From: JAKJEP01 sp964580995
GTDB taxonomy: Bacteria > Planctomycetota > Phycisphaerae > Sedimentisphaerales > SM23-30
DNA length: 31,604 nucleotides
Direction of reading: 5' to 3'
NCBI GenBank assembly: GCA_964580995.1
Contig: CAZOMV010000069.1
Span: forward strand, 1 to 31,604
Under the pieces are notes generated by a model. It was not told the DNA's origin, did not search any database, and saw only the letters and a list, made by a program, of their open reading frames with translations. Position numbers and translations under genes: made by a program. Shown here piece by piece: positions 14,981 to 23,222 of the stretch (the first letter of the stretch is position 1; each line of letters begins with the position of its first letter).

Positions 14981-16903
14981 ATGGAGAAGAAATTAATGAG
15001 ATCTTTAGTAACCCTGACAGCCATGTTTCTGATCCTGGGGGCGTTACCCCAGATTGTCATGGCGCAAAATCCCTCGGATAATCCGGTTTTACTGCACCGG
15101 TGGAGTTTTAACGGTTCTTCGGACCCGGGTACCTGGCCGAGCGATCCGAATGATGCGGCGCATCCATTTAATGATTCCGTGGGAAATGCTAATGCCGCAC
15201 TGTTCGGCACGGCCAAGATCACGGATAACACGCTGGATTTATCCGCCAATACGCCGGGTACCAATGAAGTGACCGATCCGAACGGCAGCGGGTGGGCGGC
15301 GGTGTCGATGGCCAGCACCTTGTCGTCCCTGACGGATGGTTTTACCGTGGAAGCGTGGTTTTATCTGGATGCCCATTCGGATAGTGCCCGCATTCTGGAT
15401 TGCGGGGAACTCAACACGTATGATGAAATTTTTCTTAGCGAGGTTACTCCCAACGGGATTAACGGCGGATACTATAATGACGCTTTTGATGGGGTAGCCA
15501 CTTATACGGAACCGGTGGATACGGGAACCTGGCATCATGTGGTCTATACCAGTTCAAAAACGTTGAATGAATCCAAGTTGTATCTGGACGGAGCACTGGC
15601 TGCGTCCGGAACGGCTGCTACCGCACCTTCGGATCTGGTGCCGCTCACCGTCTGCTATCTGGGACGCTGCTATGTTCCCGGCTGGGCTACCGGCGGACTG
15701 CTCAAAGGAAAGATTGATGAGCTGCGGATCTATGGGGAAATGATGACCTTCGCCCGGGTAATCAGTAACCGGCGCTGCGGTCCGGATGCGATGGACTGCA
15801 CCCTGGGACCAATCACCTGCCAGGAAGTCCTGGATGCCGGGTATAGTTTGCCCTATGATTTCAACGGCGACTGCTCGGTGGATGTGGCGGATTCCGCGAT
15901 GTTTATCGAAAACTGGACGAAATGCATTGACCCGTCCGACGAAAACTGTACTAAAGTTCTGCCGGATTATCCTACCGACGATCCAGTTTTACTGCACCGG
16001 TGGAGTTTTAACGGTTCTTCTGACCCGGCTACCTGGCCGAGTGATCCGAATAATCCGGCCCATCCGTGTCACGATTCGGTCGGCGGTGCCGGCGCGGTGC
16101 TGTTCGGAACGGCAAAAATCACGGATAACACCCTGGATTTATCTACTAACGAGCCCAACATGAATGAAGTAACCGATCCGAACAGCGGCTGGGCAACAAT
16201 AGGCATCGGTAGTACCTTGTCGTCCCTGACGGAAGGTTTAACGATTGAAGTGTGGTTTAATCTGGATGCCTATTCCGGTAATGCCCGTATTCTGGATTGC
16301 GGGGAACTCAACGAGTATGATGAGATTTATGTACAGGAAATAAATCCCGAAGGTATGGGCGGAGGTATCTGGGATGGTCATTGGGAAGGCGGTGCTTACG
16401 TAGGGAATTTTGATGGAGATGTATATGATAAGACTTTTGTTCCTATGGTTTATAACACCTGGCACCATCTAGTCTATACCCGGTCGAAATCTCTGCATCG
16501 AGCTGTAATGTATCTGGATGGGGAGCCATATGGATCCATACGAGACGGTATATCTACGGATCTTGCCCCTTCGGACCTGCAGCCGCTAACCGGCTATCTG
16601 GGACGCTGCTATGTTCCCAACTGGGCTGTCGGCGGGCTGCTGAAAGGCAGGATCGATGAGCTGCGAATCTATGGGGAGATGATGTCGAAGGCCAGAGCGA
16701 AAACCAACTTTCTCTGCGGACCGGATGAAACGGATTGCCCGCTGGTGATTAGCTGTCAGGATGTTCTGGATGAAGGATTTAGTTTAACCTATGATTTCAA
16801 CAGCGACTGCCGGGTGAATCTGGAAGATTTTGCCCAGTTTGCGGCGGAGTGGCTGCGGTGCATTGTTCCCACAGAGGAAGGCTGCGAGAAGCCCTGGCAG
16901 TAA
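14981..16903 (+). CDS. Secreted protein with two LamG-like domains, each followed by a dockerin-like repeat
   Basis: The protein of 640 residues starts with a signal peptide (MEKKLMRSLVTLTAMFLILG...IVMAQ). It consists of two tandem copies of one unit: a LamG/concanavalin-like beta-sandwich (PVLLHRWSFNGSSDP, ITDNTLDLS, STLSSLT(D/E)G, ARILDCGELN, TWHHVVYT, LYLDG, LLKGKIDELRIYGEMM) followed by CQ(E/D)VLD and one dockerin-like Ca-binding loop (DFNGDCSVDVADSAMFIENW; DFNSDCRVNLEDFAQFAAEW). ATG 14981 is chosen because GGAGG at 14968-14972 lies eight bases upstream; the in-frame ATG at 14966 overlaps that site. Probably binds glycans at the surface; no catalytic domain is seen. The gene stands alone between a leader region and a strong terminator. 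Confidence 0.85.
   Translation: MEKKLMRSLVTLTAMFLILGALPQIVMAQNPSDNPVLLHRWSFNGSSDPGTWPSDPNDAAHPFNDSVGNANAALFGTAKITDNTLDLSANTPGTNEVTDPNGSGWAAVSMASTLSSLTDGFTVEAWFYLDAHSDSARILDCGELNTYDEIFLSEVTPNGINGGYYNDAFDGVATYTEPVDTGTWHHVVYTSSKTLNESKLYLDGALAASGTAATAPSDLVPLTVCYLGRCYVPGWATGGLLKGKIDELRIYGEMMTFARVISNRRCGPDAMDCTLGPITCQEVLDAGYSLPYDFNGDCSVDVADSAMFIENWTKCIDPSDENCTKVLPDYPTDDPVLLHRWSFNGSSDPATWPSDPNNPAHPCHDSVGGAGAVLFGTAKITDNTLDLSTNEPNMNEVTDPNSGWATIGIGSTLSSLTEGLTIEVWFNLDAYSGNARILDCGELNEYDEIYVQEINPEGMGGGIWDGHWEGGAYVGNFDGDVYDKTFVPMVYNTWHHLVYTRSKSLHRAVMYLDGEPYGSIRDGISTDLAPSDLQPLTGYLGRCYVPNWAVGGLLKGRIDELRIYGEMMSKARAKTNFLCGPDETDCPLVISCQDVLDEGFSLTYDFNSDCRVNLEDFAQFAAEWLRCIVPTEEGCEKPWQ
15082..16900 (+). repeat. 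Two direct copies of a 900-bp coding unit
   Basis: The segment ACTGCACCGGTGGAGTTTTA begins at 15091 and again at 15991, exactly 900 bp apart, with near-identical flanks. The two units encode the LamG plus dockerin-like halves of the protein. Similarity is very high at the unit starts and lower in the middle, where the second copy has additional Gly/Asp-rich residues. Confidence 0.85.
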
Positions 16904-16988
16904 GCCATCTGTCCCAGGACTGTTTTTTGGAATGAATTGAATATTTATTTGAATAGAGGTATTGGAAGAAGCCTTTATCAGAATCCAG

Positions 16989-17034
16989 GTAAACCAGCAG
17001 GCACGCGATCAGCGATCTGCTGGTTTACTTTTTT
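16989..17034 (+). terminator. Rho-independent terminator of the LamG-dockerin gene
   Basis: GTAAACCAGCAG (16989-17000) pairs perfectly with CTGCTGGTTTAC (17017-17028) and is followed at once by six T. It lies 86 bp after the stop and just beyond the convergent GDSL gene. Confidence 0.9.
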
Positions 17035-17076
17035 ATGGTGCGGATCATATTTATTTCGTTAGACAACTATTGCGGA

Positions 17077-17820
17077 TTAACGGGCGGACAGGATAGGGGT
17101 CAGAATGGAGGTCCAGAGGCGGTAGCCTTCATCGTTGAGGTGGAGGCCGTCGGGCTGGAAGAGTTCGGGACGGGGCTGGCCGCCGGGGCTATGGTCGGGT
17201 TGGAGCATGGGTGTGGCGATGTCGATGAACTGCAGGCGCGGGGCGGCGGCGCAGTAGTCGCGGATGAGGGTATTGGTGGCGTTCATCTGGGGCCAGAGGT
17301 GCCAGCGGGCCAGGCTGGGCTTGATGGCGATATAGAGGATGGCGGTCCGGGGCAGGGCGGGGCGGACGGCGGCGGTGAAGGATTTAAAGTCGGCCAGGAG
17401 CATGGCGGGAGATTTGCCGGCGGCGATGTCATTGTCGCCGGCGTAAAAGACAATAGTGCGCGGGGAGTAGGGAATGATGATGCGGTCGGCGTAATATTCG
17501 GAATCGACGAGGAAGGAGCCGCCGAAGCCGCGATTGATGGTGGTGAGGTGGGGGAAGGATTTTTGGGTATCCCACAGGCGAATGCTGGAGCTGCCGACGA
17601 AGAGGATAGCGTTTTTGGGTGGGGATTGCTGCTCGTCCAGGCGGGCGAAGATATCGATGTCCGGCTGCCAGCGCTGCGGCTGGGGGTAGTCGGCCAGCGA
17701 TTGCCGGTGCAGGGTGATCTGTTCGGGGGTCAGGCGAGAGGGATCGGAGCAGCCGGGCAGGGTGGTTATTGCAAGTCCGAGACACGATAAACAAAAGACA
17801 AATTTATTAGAATATTTCAT
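17077..17820 (-). CDS. GDSL/SGNH-type hydrolase lipoprotein
   Basis: A secreted esterase-like protein of about 247 residues. A lipobox (TTLPGC, Cys24 counting from the ATG at 17820) ends the signal peptide, so it should be lipid-anchored. SGNH blocks are visible: block I ILFVGSSSIRLW, where the middle Ser stands where GDS has its nucleophile; block II NRGFGGS; block III AGDNDIAAG; block V DGLHLNDEGY with the Asp-His pair. Such enzymes deacetylate or de-esterify glycans or lipids. An upstream in-frame ATG at 17829 adds only MHH; 17820 is preferred as it gives a clean MKYSNK start. No ribosome site is clear for either. The gene is monocistronic and convergent with the LamG gene. Confidence 0.88.
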   Translation of the reverse strand: MKYSNKFVFCLSCLGLAITTLPGCSDPSRLTPEQITLHRQSLADYPQPQRWQPDIDIFARLDEQQSPPKNAILFVGSSSIRLWDTQKSFPHLTTINRGFGGSFLVDSEYYADRIIIPYSPRTIVFYAGDNDIAAGKSPAMLLADFKSFTAAVRPALPRTAILYIAIKPSLARWHLWPQMNATNTLIRDYCAAAPRLQFIDIATPMLQPDHSPGGQPRPELFQPDGLHLNDEGYRLWTSILTPILSAR

Positions 17821-18180
17821 GTGATGCAAAGTATGTTATGCGTCTGTTATTGTCAATGGTTTGCGCGAGTGCCACCACTTATACAATCCAGTTTGCATGG
17901 AAACAGGTTTTAACTAATTCAGCAGCCAGAATAATGGCCCCACCGCCTTGAAACAGGGACGATTCTGACGATATTGAATCATCGGTCTGGTCCGATAATC
18001 GATTAGTGGAATAGGATGCTGGGTGTTCAGCAGGTTAATTAAAAAGGGGCTGGGATTGGGAATTTTCATCCTGCCCGGTTACTCTTTATATTGATAATTG
18101 TCATATCTCCTTATATATTAGTAATTTAAAGCACTTTATACGCAAAAAACAGTGATTTCTGAATAATTGTAAGTAGGGGG

Positions 18181-18209
18181 TTGACATGGTAAAGGGAAAG
18201 AATTATACT
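18181..18209 (+). promoter_or_regulatory. Near-consensus sigma-70 promoter of the GntR gene
   Basis: TTGACA (18181-18186), exactly 17 bp, then TATACT (18204-18209). The start site would be about 110 bp before the GntR ATG. Confidence 0.8.
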
Positions 18210-18262
18210 TATCTTATGAAGTCTTTACATAAGTAATTCTACCTTAAGAAGAACCGCAAAAT

Positions 18263-18281
18263 GCCCGATATTATATCCGGC
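18263..18281. promoter_or_regulatory. Candidate autoregulatory operator of the GntR protein
   Basis: GCCCGATAT-T-ATATCCGGC is a 19-nt palindrome with one mismatch per arm of nine. It lies between the promoter and the start codon, where a repressor site would block transcription. Confidence 0.4.
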
Positions 18282-18324
18282 AGTGGTAAGATAGAGTTGC
18301 AAAAAACTGGAGTAAATCTTCTCC

Positions 18325-19182
18325 ATGGACAAAACGCAAAATCTCAAAGAAATTCAAAAGAAGGCTCATGACCGGCAGTATGGGATAGTTTCCGGAGCAG
18401 CGCAGTTGGCAGCCCAGGAAACAACGGCCGCCGCGCCAAAGAAGGATATATATAGTATAGGGCCGTTGAATCAGCCGAAGATGGCGGAGCGGATCGTGGC
18501 GGCGCTGGTGGATTATATCAGTTCGGCCAATCTGGAACCGGGGCACAAGCTGCCTTCGGAAAAAGAGCTGAGCGATATCTTGCAGGTGGGCAACCGGTCT
18601 TTGCGGGAAGCCCTGATGATCCTGCAGGCGCTGGGTTTGATTCAATCTCGTCATGGGGCGGGCTGGTTTGTCGAAAAATTCGATCCGACCAGCAGTTTGC
18701 GGATTCTGTCCCCGGTGTTTGAGAAATTCGGCGGCAATGATGTCTTCCAGATTCTGGATACCCGTCTAACCATTGAGCCGCAAATTGCCTATCTGGCGGC
18801 GGAAAATATTTCCGAGCGGGGGCTGGAAAAATTATCCCAGGCCATGGCAAAGATGAACGAGCTGGGGATGAAAATTAAGCAAAAGCGGGAATATAATGAG
18901 GACTATGTTACCTATGGCCGTCACGACCAGTCGTTTCACAATATCCTGGCCCTGGAATGCAAAAATAATATTCTGGCCATGCTCAGCACGATTCTGAGTG
19001 AAACCTTCGATGTGGTGCGGTTCCGGATGTTTATGGTTCGCATCGAGGAGCCGCTGCAGCAGCATCAGGCCGTGTATGAGGCGGTCTGCCGCCACGACAG
19101 CCGGGCCGCTGAAGAGGCCATGCGTTTTCATATTGAGGATACCCGGCAGTTGTTTCGCAACCACCGGCATCTTTTACAGTAA
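18325..19182 (+). CDS. GntR-family regulator, FadR subfamily (FCD domain)
   Basis: A 285-residue transcription factor. An unusual 50-residue N-terminal extension rich in Ala and Gln precedes the winged helix (about 53-117: MAERIVAALVDYISS, GHKLPSEKELSDILQVGNRSLREALMILQALGLIQSRHGAGWFV). Residues about 135-275 form the all-helical FCD effector domain, with the metal/ligand residues expected of the family (DTRLTIEPQIAYLAA, GRHDQSFHNILA, HQAVYEAVCRHD, AMRFHIEDTR). FCD regulators usually sense organic acids such as sugar acids. ATG 18325 has only GGAG about a dozen bases upstream; an internal start would still keep the winged helix. Next on the same strand are three secreted paralogues, the likely targets besides itself. 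Confidence 0.92.
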   Translation: MDKTQNLKEIQKKAHDRQYGIVSGAAQLAAQETTAAAPKKDIYSIGPLNQPKMAERIVAALVDYISSANLEPGHKLPSEKELSDILQVGNRSLREALMILQALGLIQSRHGAGWFVEKFDPTSSLRILSPVFEKFGGNDVFQILDTRLTIEPQIAYLAAENISERGLEKLSQAMAKMNELGMKIKQKREYNEDYVTYGRHDQSFHNILALECKNNILAMLSTILSETFDVVRFRMFMVRIEEPLQQHQAVYEAVCRHDSRAAEEAMRFHIEDTRQLFRNHRHLLQ

Positions 19183-19242
19183 AAAAATCAGATAAGGAAA
19201 ACTTTACATGGAGAACTACCAGACTATTAGAAAGGAGGTGAG

Positions 19243-19389
19243 TTGAACCGGACGGAGAGAACGCGGAATTCATGGAGGCTGAGGCAGTTCATAGAGCAGG
19301 AAAGGAGAAAGCCGATCAAAAGAACGAAGGAAATTTGGAAAGGTAACGTGTTACAGAATATAGGTTTATTGTATTGGAGGATTTCGTAA
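19243..19389 (+). CDS. Possible 48-residue basic leader ORF
   Basis: A TTG codon at 19243 follows an ideal ribosome site (AAAGGAGGTG at 19231-19240). The frame stays open for 48 codons and its stop overlaps the ATG at 19389 of the next frame (TAATG), a classic coupling arrangement. The peptide is very basic (RTRNSWRLRQFIEQERRKPIKR) with no signal sequence and no recognisable family. It could be a coupling leader or a small protein, or the site could be a coincidence in a purine-rich leader. Confidence 0.35.
   Translation: MNRTERTRNSWRLRQFIEQERRKPIKRTKEIWKGNVLQNIGLLYWRIS
19343..19354. promoter_or_regulatory. Operator-like inverted repeat
   Basis: GTAAC-GT-GTTAC is a 12-bp inverted repeat between the GntR gene and the secreted paralogue that follows. 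Possibly a regulator site; nothing else supports it. Confidence 0.2.
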
Positions 19390-19430
19390 TGAGAAATTCA
19401 AAACAAGCAGGAAATCCAAGGAGGTATGAT

Positions 19431-21563
19431 ATGAAGAAAAGTATAGTATTGTTGATGGTGGCGTTTTTGTGTTTGGCGGGTGCAGCCAACACCTTCGCCG
19501 TGACCTATGATTTAGGAACATCTTTTACTCCACACGATGCGAGCAACCCCAACGGGGTATGGAGCTTGGGGCGCAGTACCGAATTAACCCAGGCGAGCTT
19601 TGCTTTGAACACGGCTTATGAAGATAGCCCCTGGGGTGATGTCGGTGTCTGGTGGAGTAATGCGGGTGATCCCTATCCGGGTTACGCGGGCAACTGGCCG
19701 CTGATCTGGCACAGCTTCGGATACACGGAAACAGGTTCGGGATATGTAATTGAGCCGGGCGACACGTGTGTGCAAACCGGTGTTGCCAGACCGGGAGAAA
19801 ACGGGGTGATTCGCTGGACTTCACCTGTTACCGGAATTATCGAGGTCTCTATTAATATCGGATATAATTACGGAATTTCTAGTTATGCCTTTTTACATAA
19901 CGATGAGGTTCTGGGCACCCTTCCCTTGGGAAACCAATCGTTTTTTCAGATATTGAGCGTGACGGTGGGGGATACCTTTGATCTGGTGGTCATTCCGCCC
20001 GATGCCGGTACCCATTCAGTAAGGGTGGATGTGAATATCGAAGAGGTTACCGAACCTACCGAACCGGTGGAATGCATTCTCCAACTGGATGCCGCAACCG
20101 GCCTGGCCGATCCGAATACGGGTACTCCCTATGTAGATGGGGATGTGGTGGGTCGCTGGCAGGATACCCAGTCAGGCAATGCCATGAAGGCCAATCTGGC
20201 CTGGGGTAGCCCGACGCTGGAGACTAATGAGATTAATGGTAAGAATGTGATCCGGTTTACCGGCGAGGATGGTTTGGTTATCGATCCCAATTCGGATCCT
20301 GATAATTTGCTGAATGCGACAAACTTTACTATTTATGTAGTGGGTCGAATTAATGATTTAACCCTGAGCCAGATTTTCTATGCCAACTACAGCGATCCTG
20401 CCGCCGGGGCGGCGGTGGGGATTTCCGATTCCCAGTTTAATACGGTGAAATATTACACCAAATATGGCGCCACCCTCAGCCCGGCAGATGAACTGGTGGA
20501 AGGCCGCTACTATCTGATGGCTGTTACCCGCAGTTGGCAGGGAGAACGAAACCTCTATATCAATGGCGAACTGGCAGCAACCGGTAGCGGAAAAGCGACC
20601 TATAATACCGACACGGTGGCAAGTATTGGTGCGTTGGATATCGGCCGGCAGTTCCTGACCGGCGATATTGCGGAAATCCGGGTCTATGACGGTGTCGATG
20701 CGGCGCTACATGATACGGTGACCGCCGATCTGATCGCCAAATATAATATTGATACTACTCCAGTGGTTCCCGATCCCGATGTCATTTCGCTGACCGCCAT
20801 GACCTTGACCCGTACCGGATCGACCGGCGGTATGATTACGAATTTGGATCGCTATAATACCTTCTTTGAGGATGCGGCCTGGGATATGGCTGTGTATGAG
20901 GGGAATCTGATCACAGATCCCGCTCTCTACGATCCAAATCATCCCGATGGTTTCTGGGTGAACAACCTGAAATATATGATGATTGATATTCCGCTGCGGC
21001 TGGGTGATGTACGCACCTTTAACTGGCACTGCGCCTACAACTCACCCGATGTCCCCAAGATGGGTATGAATCTCTTCTTTGATGACAGCCAGAATCAGGA
21101 CATCCCCGGCCTTTCCGTCTATGCCCAGATGGATGCGACCGGCCCCGGTGACGGAACCCCGGAATTCCTGGCCAATAGTGCCACATCCACAATGGGTTGG
21201 CCGATTACATCCGTACCCGGAACCGGCTCCCTGATTTATTATGACGCCGTGAAGAAGATGAAGGTGACCATGACCGATTTTGTGGTTTATCATCCGGATG
21301 TCTATGGTCTGGACTTTATCGGTGCCCAGGTGCAGGATCCGAATAGCGGCATCAATCCGGTTCTCGGCGGCAATGACGGCGTTGCTGACCTGATCGGCCG
21401 CTTTACCCTGAAAGTGGAAACGCTGGACTGCTCAACCCTGGCTCATTTTGAGGCGGATTTCAATAAGGATTGCCGCGTCGATCTGGACGATTTTGCCCTG
21501 TTGATTGCCGACTGGCTCCAGTGCAACGATCCGCGGAATCCCGCCGATTGTCCGAATCCGTAA
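19431..21563 (+). CDS. Secreted paralogue A: shared N-domain, LamG-like domain, unknown domain, dockerin-like repeat
   Basis: About 710 residues. A signal peptide (MKKSIVLLMVAFLCLAGAA) leads into a domain of about 190 residues (VTYDLGTSFTPHDASNPNGV, WSLGRSTELTQASFALNTAY, GYAGNWPLIWHSF, NGVIRWTSPVTG, VTVGDTFDLVVIPP) that recurs in the next two genes. Then a LamG/concanavalin-like domain (ILQLDAATGL ... RNLYINGELAATGSG ... DIAEIRVYDG), a region of about 200 residues I do not recognise, and a dockerin-like loop (DFNKDCRVDLDDFALLIADW). ATG 19431 is chosen because AAGGAGGT lies at 19418-19425; the in-frame ATG 19389 also has GGAGG upstream but would put 14 polar residues before the signal peptide. 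Likely a cell-surface glycan-binding protein. Confidence 0.85.
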   Translation: MKKSIVLLMVAFLCLAGAANTFAVTYDLGTSFTPHDASNPNGVWSLGRSTELTQASFALNTAYEDSPWGDVGVWWSNAGDPYPGYAGNWPLIWHSFGYTETGSGYVIEPGDTCVQTGVARPGENGVIRWTSPVTGIIEVSINIGYNYGISSYAFLHNDEVLGTLPLGNQSFFQILSVTVGDTFDLVVIPPDAGTHSVRVDVNIEEVTEPTEPVECILQLDAATGLADPNTGTPYVDGDVVGRWQDTQSGNAMKANLAWGSPTLETNEINGKNVIRFTGEDGLVIDPNSDPDNLLNATNFTIYVVGRINDLTLSQIFYANYSDPAAGAAVGISDSQFNTVKYYTKYGATLSPADELVEGRYYLMAVTRSWQGERNLYINGELAATGSGKATYNTDTVASIGALDIGRQFLTGDIAEIRVYDGVDAALHDTVTADLIAKYNIDTTPVVPDPDVISLTAMTLTRTGSTGGMITNLDRYNTFFEDAAWDMAVYEGNLITDPALYDPNHPDGFWVNNLKYMMIDIPLRLGDVRTFNWHCAYNSPDVPKMGMNLFFDDSQNQDIPGLSVYAQMDATGPGDGTPEFLANSATSTMGWPITSVPGTGSLIYYDAVKKMKVTMTDFVVYHPDVYGLDFIGAQVQDPNSGINPVLGGNDGVADLIGRFTLKVETLDCSTLAHFEADFNKDCRVDLDDFALLIADWLQCNDPRNPADCPNP

Positions 21564-21625
21564 GCGAAACAGGTTTCCATGGTTTTAAACGTGATAGAAT
21601 AAAAAATTCACAAGGAGATATAAAA

Positions 21626-23017
21626 ATGAAAAAGATTTTAATTTTAACGCTCATGACAAGCCTGTGTGCGTTCGCTTCCGTACAGGCGTTTGATGTGTAC
21701 AATCTGGCGAACAGTTTTGCGCCCAGCGATCCCGCCAATCCCATCGGAGTCTGGAGTATAGGGCGCAGCACCGATTTAACCGGCAACACCTTTGCTTTGA
21801 ATGCCGCCTATCAGGATAATTGGGGCGGTACCCCGGGCGGCACCAGTATCTGGTGGAGTGAAATAGAACCCTTTTATCCGGGTTTTCCGGGCAACTGGCC
21901 GCTGTTCTGGCATAATTTCGCCGATGGTGCCAATCATATCCAGACCGGCGTGCAAAGACCCGGCGTAAACGGAGTGGTTCGCTGGACGGCCCCCAGTGAC
22001 GGGCTGGTGAACATCGAAATCACGGCGAATGCTTATTATGGAGGAGTGGGAGTGGTGATTCTGCTGAACCAGGTGGATAATCCCGATCCCAATGCCTGGA
22101 TCATTCACAATGCGGCACCCCCTACCACCTATACCTGGACCGGACACCGTGTCAAGGCGGGCGATATCTTTGATCTGGCAATCACGGCCCCCGGCGGATC
22201 CCATGATACCGGAGTGAACGCGATCTTTACCTTGTATGCCATTGGCGAACCCGGCGCTCCGGATGAAAATAATATCCCGGAACCTTCCCCGCCCACGCCC
22301 GACTATGATCCGGATCCTATGGATCCCAGCATTCTCATGTGGTCGCTGAATCGGGATATGGACGGCAAAACACTGGCTACCGGGGGCGACGGGCCGGATA
22401 CCCCCATCTGGAAATATGGCTATGCCTACGATTATACAAGTTTCGCGGTGATGGACGGTATCAATCTGGAATATGACAAGCCCCTGTTTTACCCGACCGC
22501 GGAAGCCTTCGTCTGGCCGCACATTGGGAAAAACAATACCCTTTTCACCGATGGTGTGGGTGTCCCTGGCGGCTGGCATACCATGCACGGATCGACGGTG
22601 AACCCCAATGTCTGGACCGCTATTCGCTGGGTCGCTCCGCCGGCCATCGCCAAGGGTGCGGTTCGGGTGGAAATCAACACCGTCGCCCCGCATGGTGCTG
22701 CCGCTTCAACGATGGTACTGGTGAAGAACGGCCAGTACCTCGCTTCCGCGGAGGGCTTTACCACCGCACAGAGTTTGATGGTGGAGAAGGCCGTGGTGGC
22801 GGGTGATACCTTTGACTTGCTCAAACAGGGCGGCAGCAATATGGGATTCGAGTATATTGTTACCGCGATGGATCCGACCTGCCTGTCGCAGGAAACTTTC
22901 CTGCCGACCGACCTGAATCAGGACTGTTATATCAACCTGGAGGATTTTGCGTTGTTTGCCCAGGATTGGCTCAAGTGCAACGATCCGCTGGATCCGGCCT
23001 GCACGGATATGCCGTAA
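21626..23017 (+). CDS. Secreted paralogue B: two copies of the shared domain and a dockerin-like repeat
   Basis: A 463-residue protein with signal peptide MKKILILTLMTSLCAFASVQA. Residues about 22-205 are the shared domain (FDVYNLANSFAPSDPANPIGV, WSIGRSTDLTGNTFALNAAY, GFPGNWPLFWHNF, NGVVRWTAPSDG, VKAGDIFDLAITAP). Residues about 225-420 look like a strongly diverged second copy (WSLNRDMDGKTLA, FVWPHIGKN, WTAIRWVAPP, VVAGDTFDLLKQGG). A dockerin-like loop ends the protein (DLNQDCYINLEDFALFAQDW). The start at 21626 has AAGGAG at 21612-21617; upstream in-frame codons overlap the preceding gene and are spurious. The 62-bp gap to paralogue A indicates one operon. Confidence 0.85.
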   Translation: MKKILILTLMTSLCAFASVQAFDVYNLANSFAPSDPANPIGVWSIGRSTDLTGNTFALNAAYQDNWGGTPGGTSIWWSEIEPFYPGFPGNWPLFWHNFADGANHIQTGVQRPGVNGVVRWTAPSDGLVNIEITANAYYGGVGVVILLNQVDNPDPNAWIIHNAAPPTTYTWTGHRVKAGDIFDLAITAPGGSHDTGVNAIFTLYAIGEPGAPDENNIPEPSPPTPDYDPDPMDPSILMWSLNRDMDGKTLATGGDGPDTPIWKYGYAYDYTSFAVMDGINLEYDKPLFYPTAEAFVWPHIGKNNTLFTDGVGVPGGWHTMHGSTVNPNVWTAIRWVAPPAIAKGAVRVEINTVAPHGAAASTMVLVKNGQYLASAEGFTTAQSLMVEKAVVAGDTFDLLKQGGSNMGFEYIVTAMDPTCLSQETFLPTDLNQDCYINLEDFALFAQDWLKCNDPLDPACTDMP

Positions 23018-23030
23018 CCGTAAAAACAAA

Positions 23031-23080
23031 AGGATTGAACCCGAACCGGCCGGGGAAAAACCGGCCGGTTCGGGAATCCT
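23031..23080. other. Very strong hairpin without a T run
   Basis: AGGATT + bulge GAA + a 14-bp arm (CCCGAACCGGCCGG, 23040-23053), a 7-nt loop, then the perfect complementary arm (23061-23074) and AATCCT. The stem totals 20 bp. It is followed by A-rich, not T-rich, DNA. It stands between paralogues B and C, so it may stabilise or terminate the upstream part of the transcript. Confidence 0.7.
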
Positions 23081-23222
23081 GAAAAAAAGAAAGGAGATCG
23101 CCGAAAAAAAATTTAATACCGAAAAAACTTTACTGTGTGTGTTGTGAATGTGTTGTTTCTAAATGTTGTGGTCCTTTTTATGATTTGACAAAGCGAGGAG
23201 CTTGTCAATGGAGGAAATGAAA

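Larger units (their letters stand above)
17830..18324. other. 495-bp divergent intergenic region upstream of the GntR gene
   Basis: No gene seen. The left 350 bp are featureless mixed sequence. The right part carries a near-perfect promoter at 18181-18209 and an imperfect palindrome at 18263-18281, listed separately. Confidence 0.6.

Noticed and set aside
18104..18132. dif-like AT-rich segment near the skew change
   Set aside because: One arm matches a XerD-type arm at about 7 of 10 positions, which is easy by chance in such AT-rich DNA; the other arm does not match.
18216..18236. Six-codon ORF (MKSLHK) in the GntR leader
   Set aside because: No ribosome site and it begins at the predicted transcription start.
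21776..22693. 305-codon minus-strand frame opposite paralogue B
   Set aside because: Antisense to a gene with signal peptide, shared domain and dockerin loop; no features of its own.
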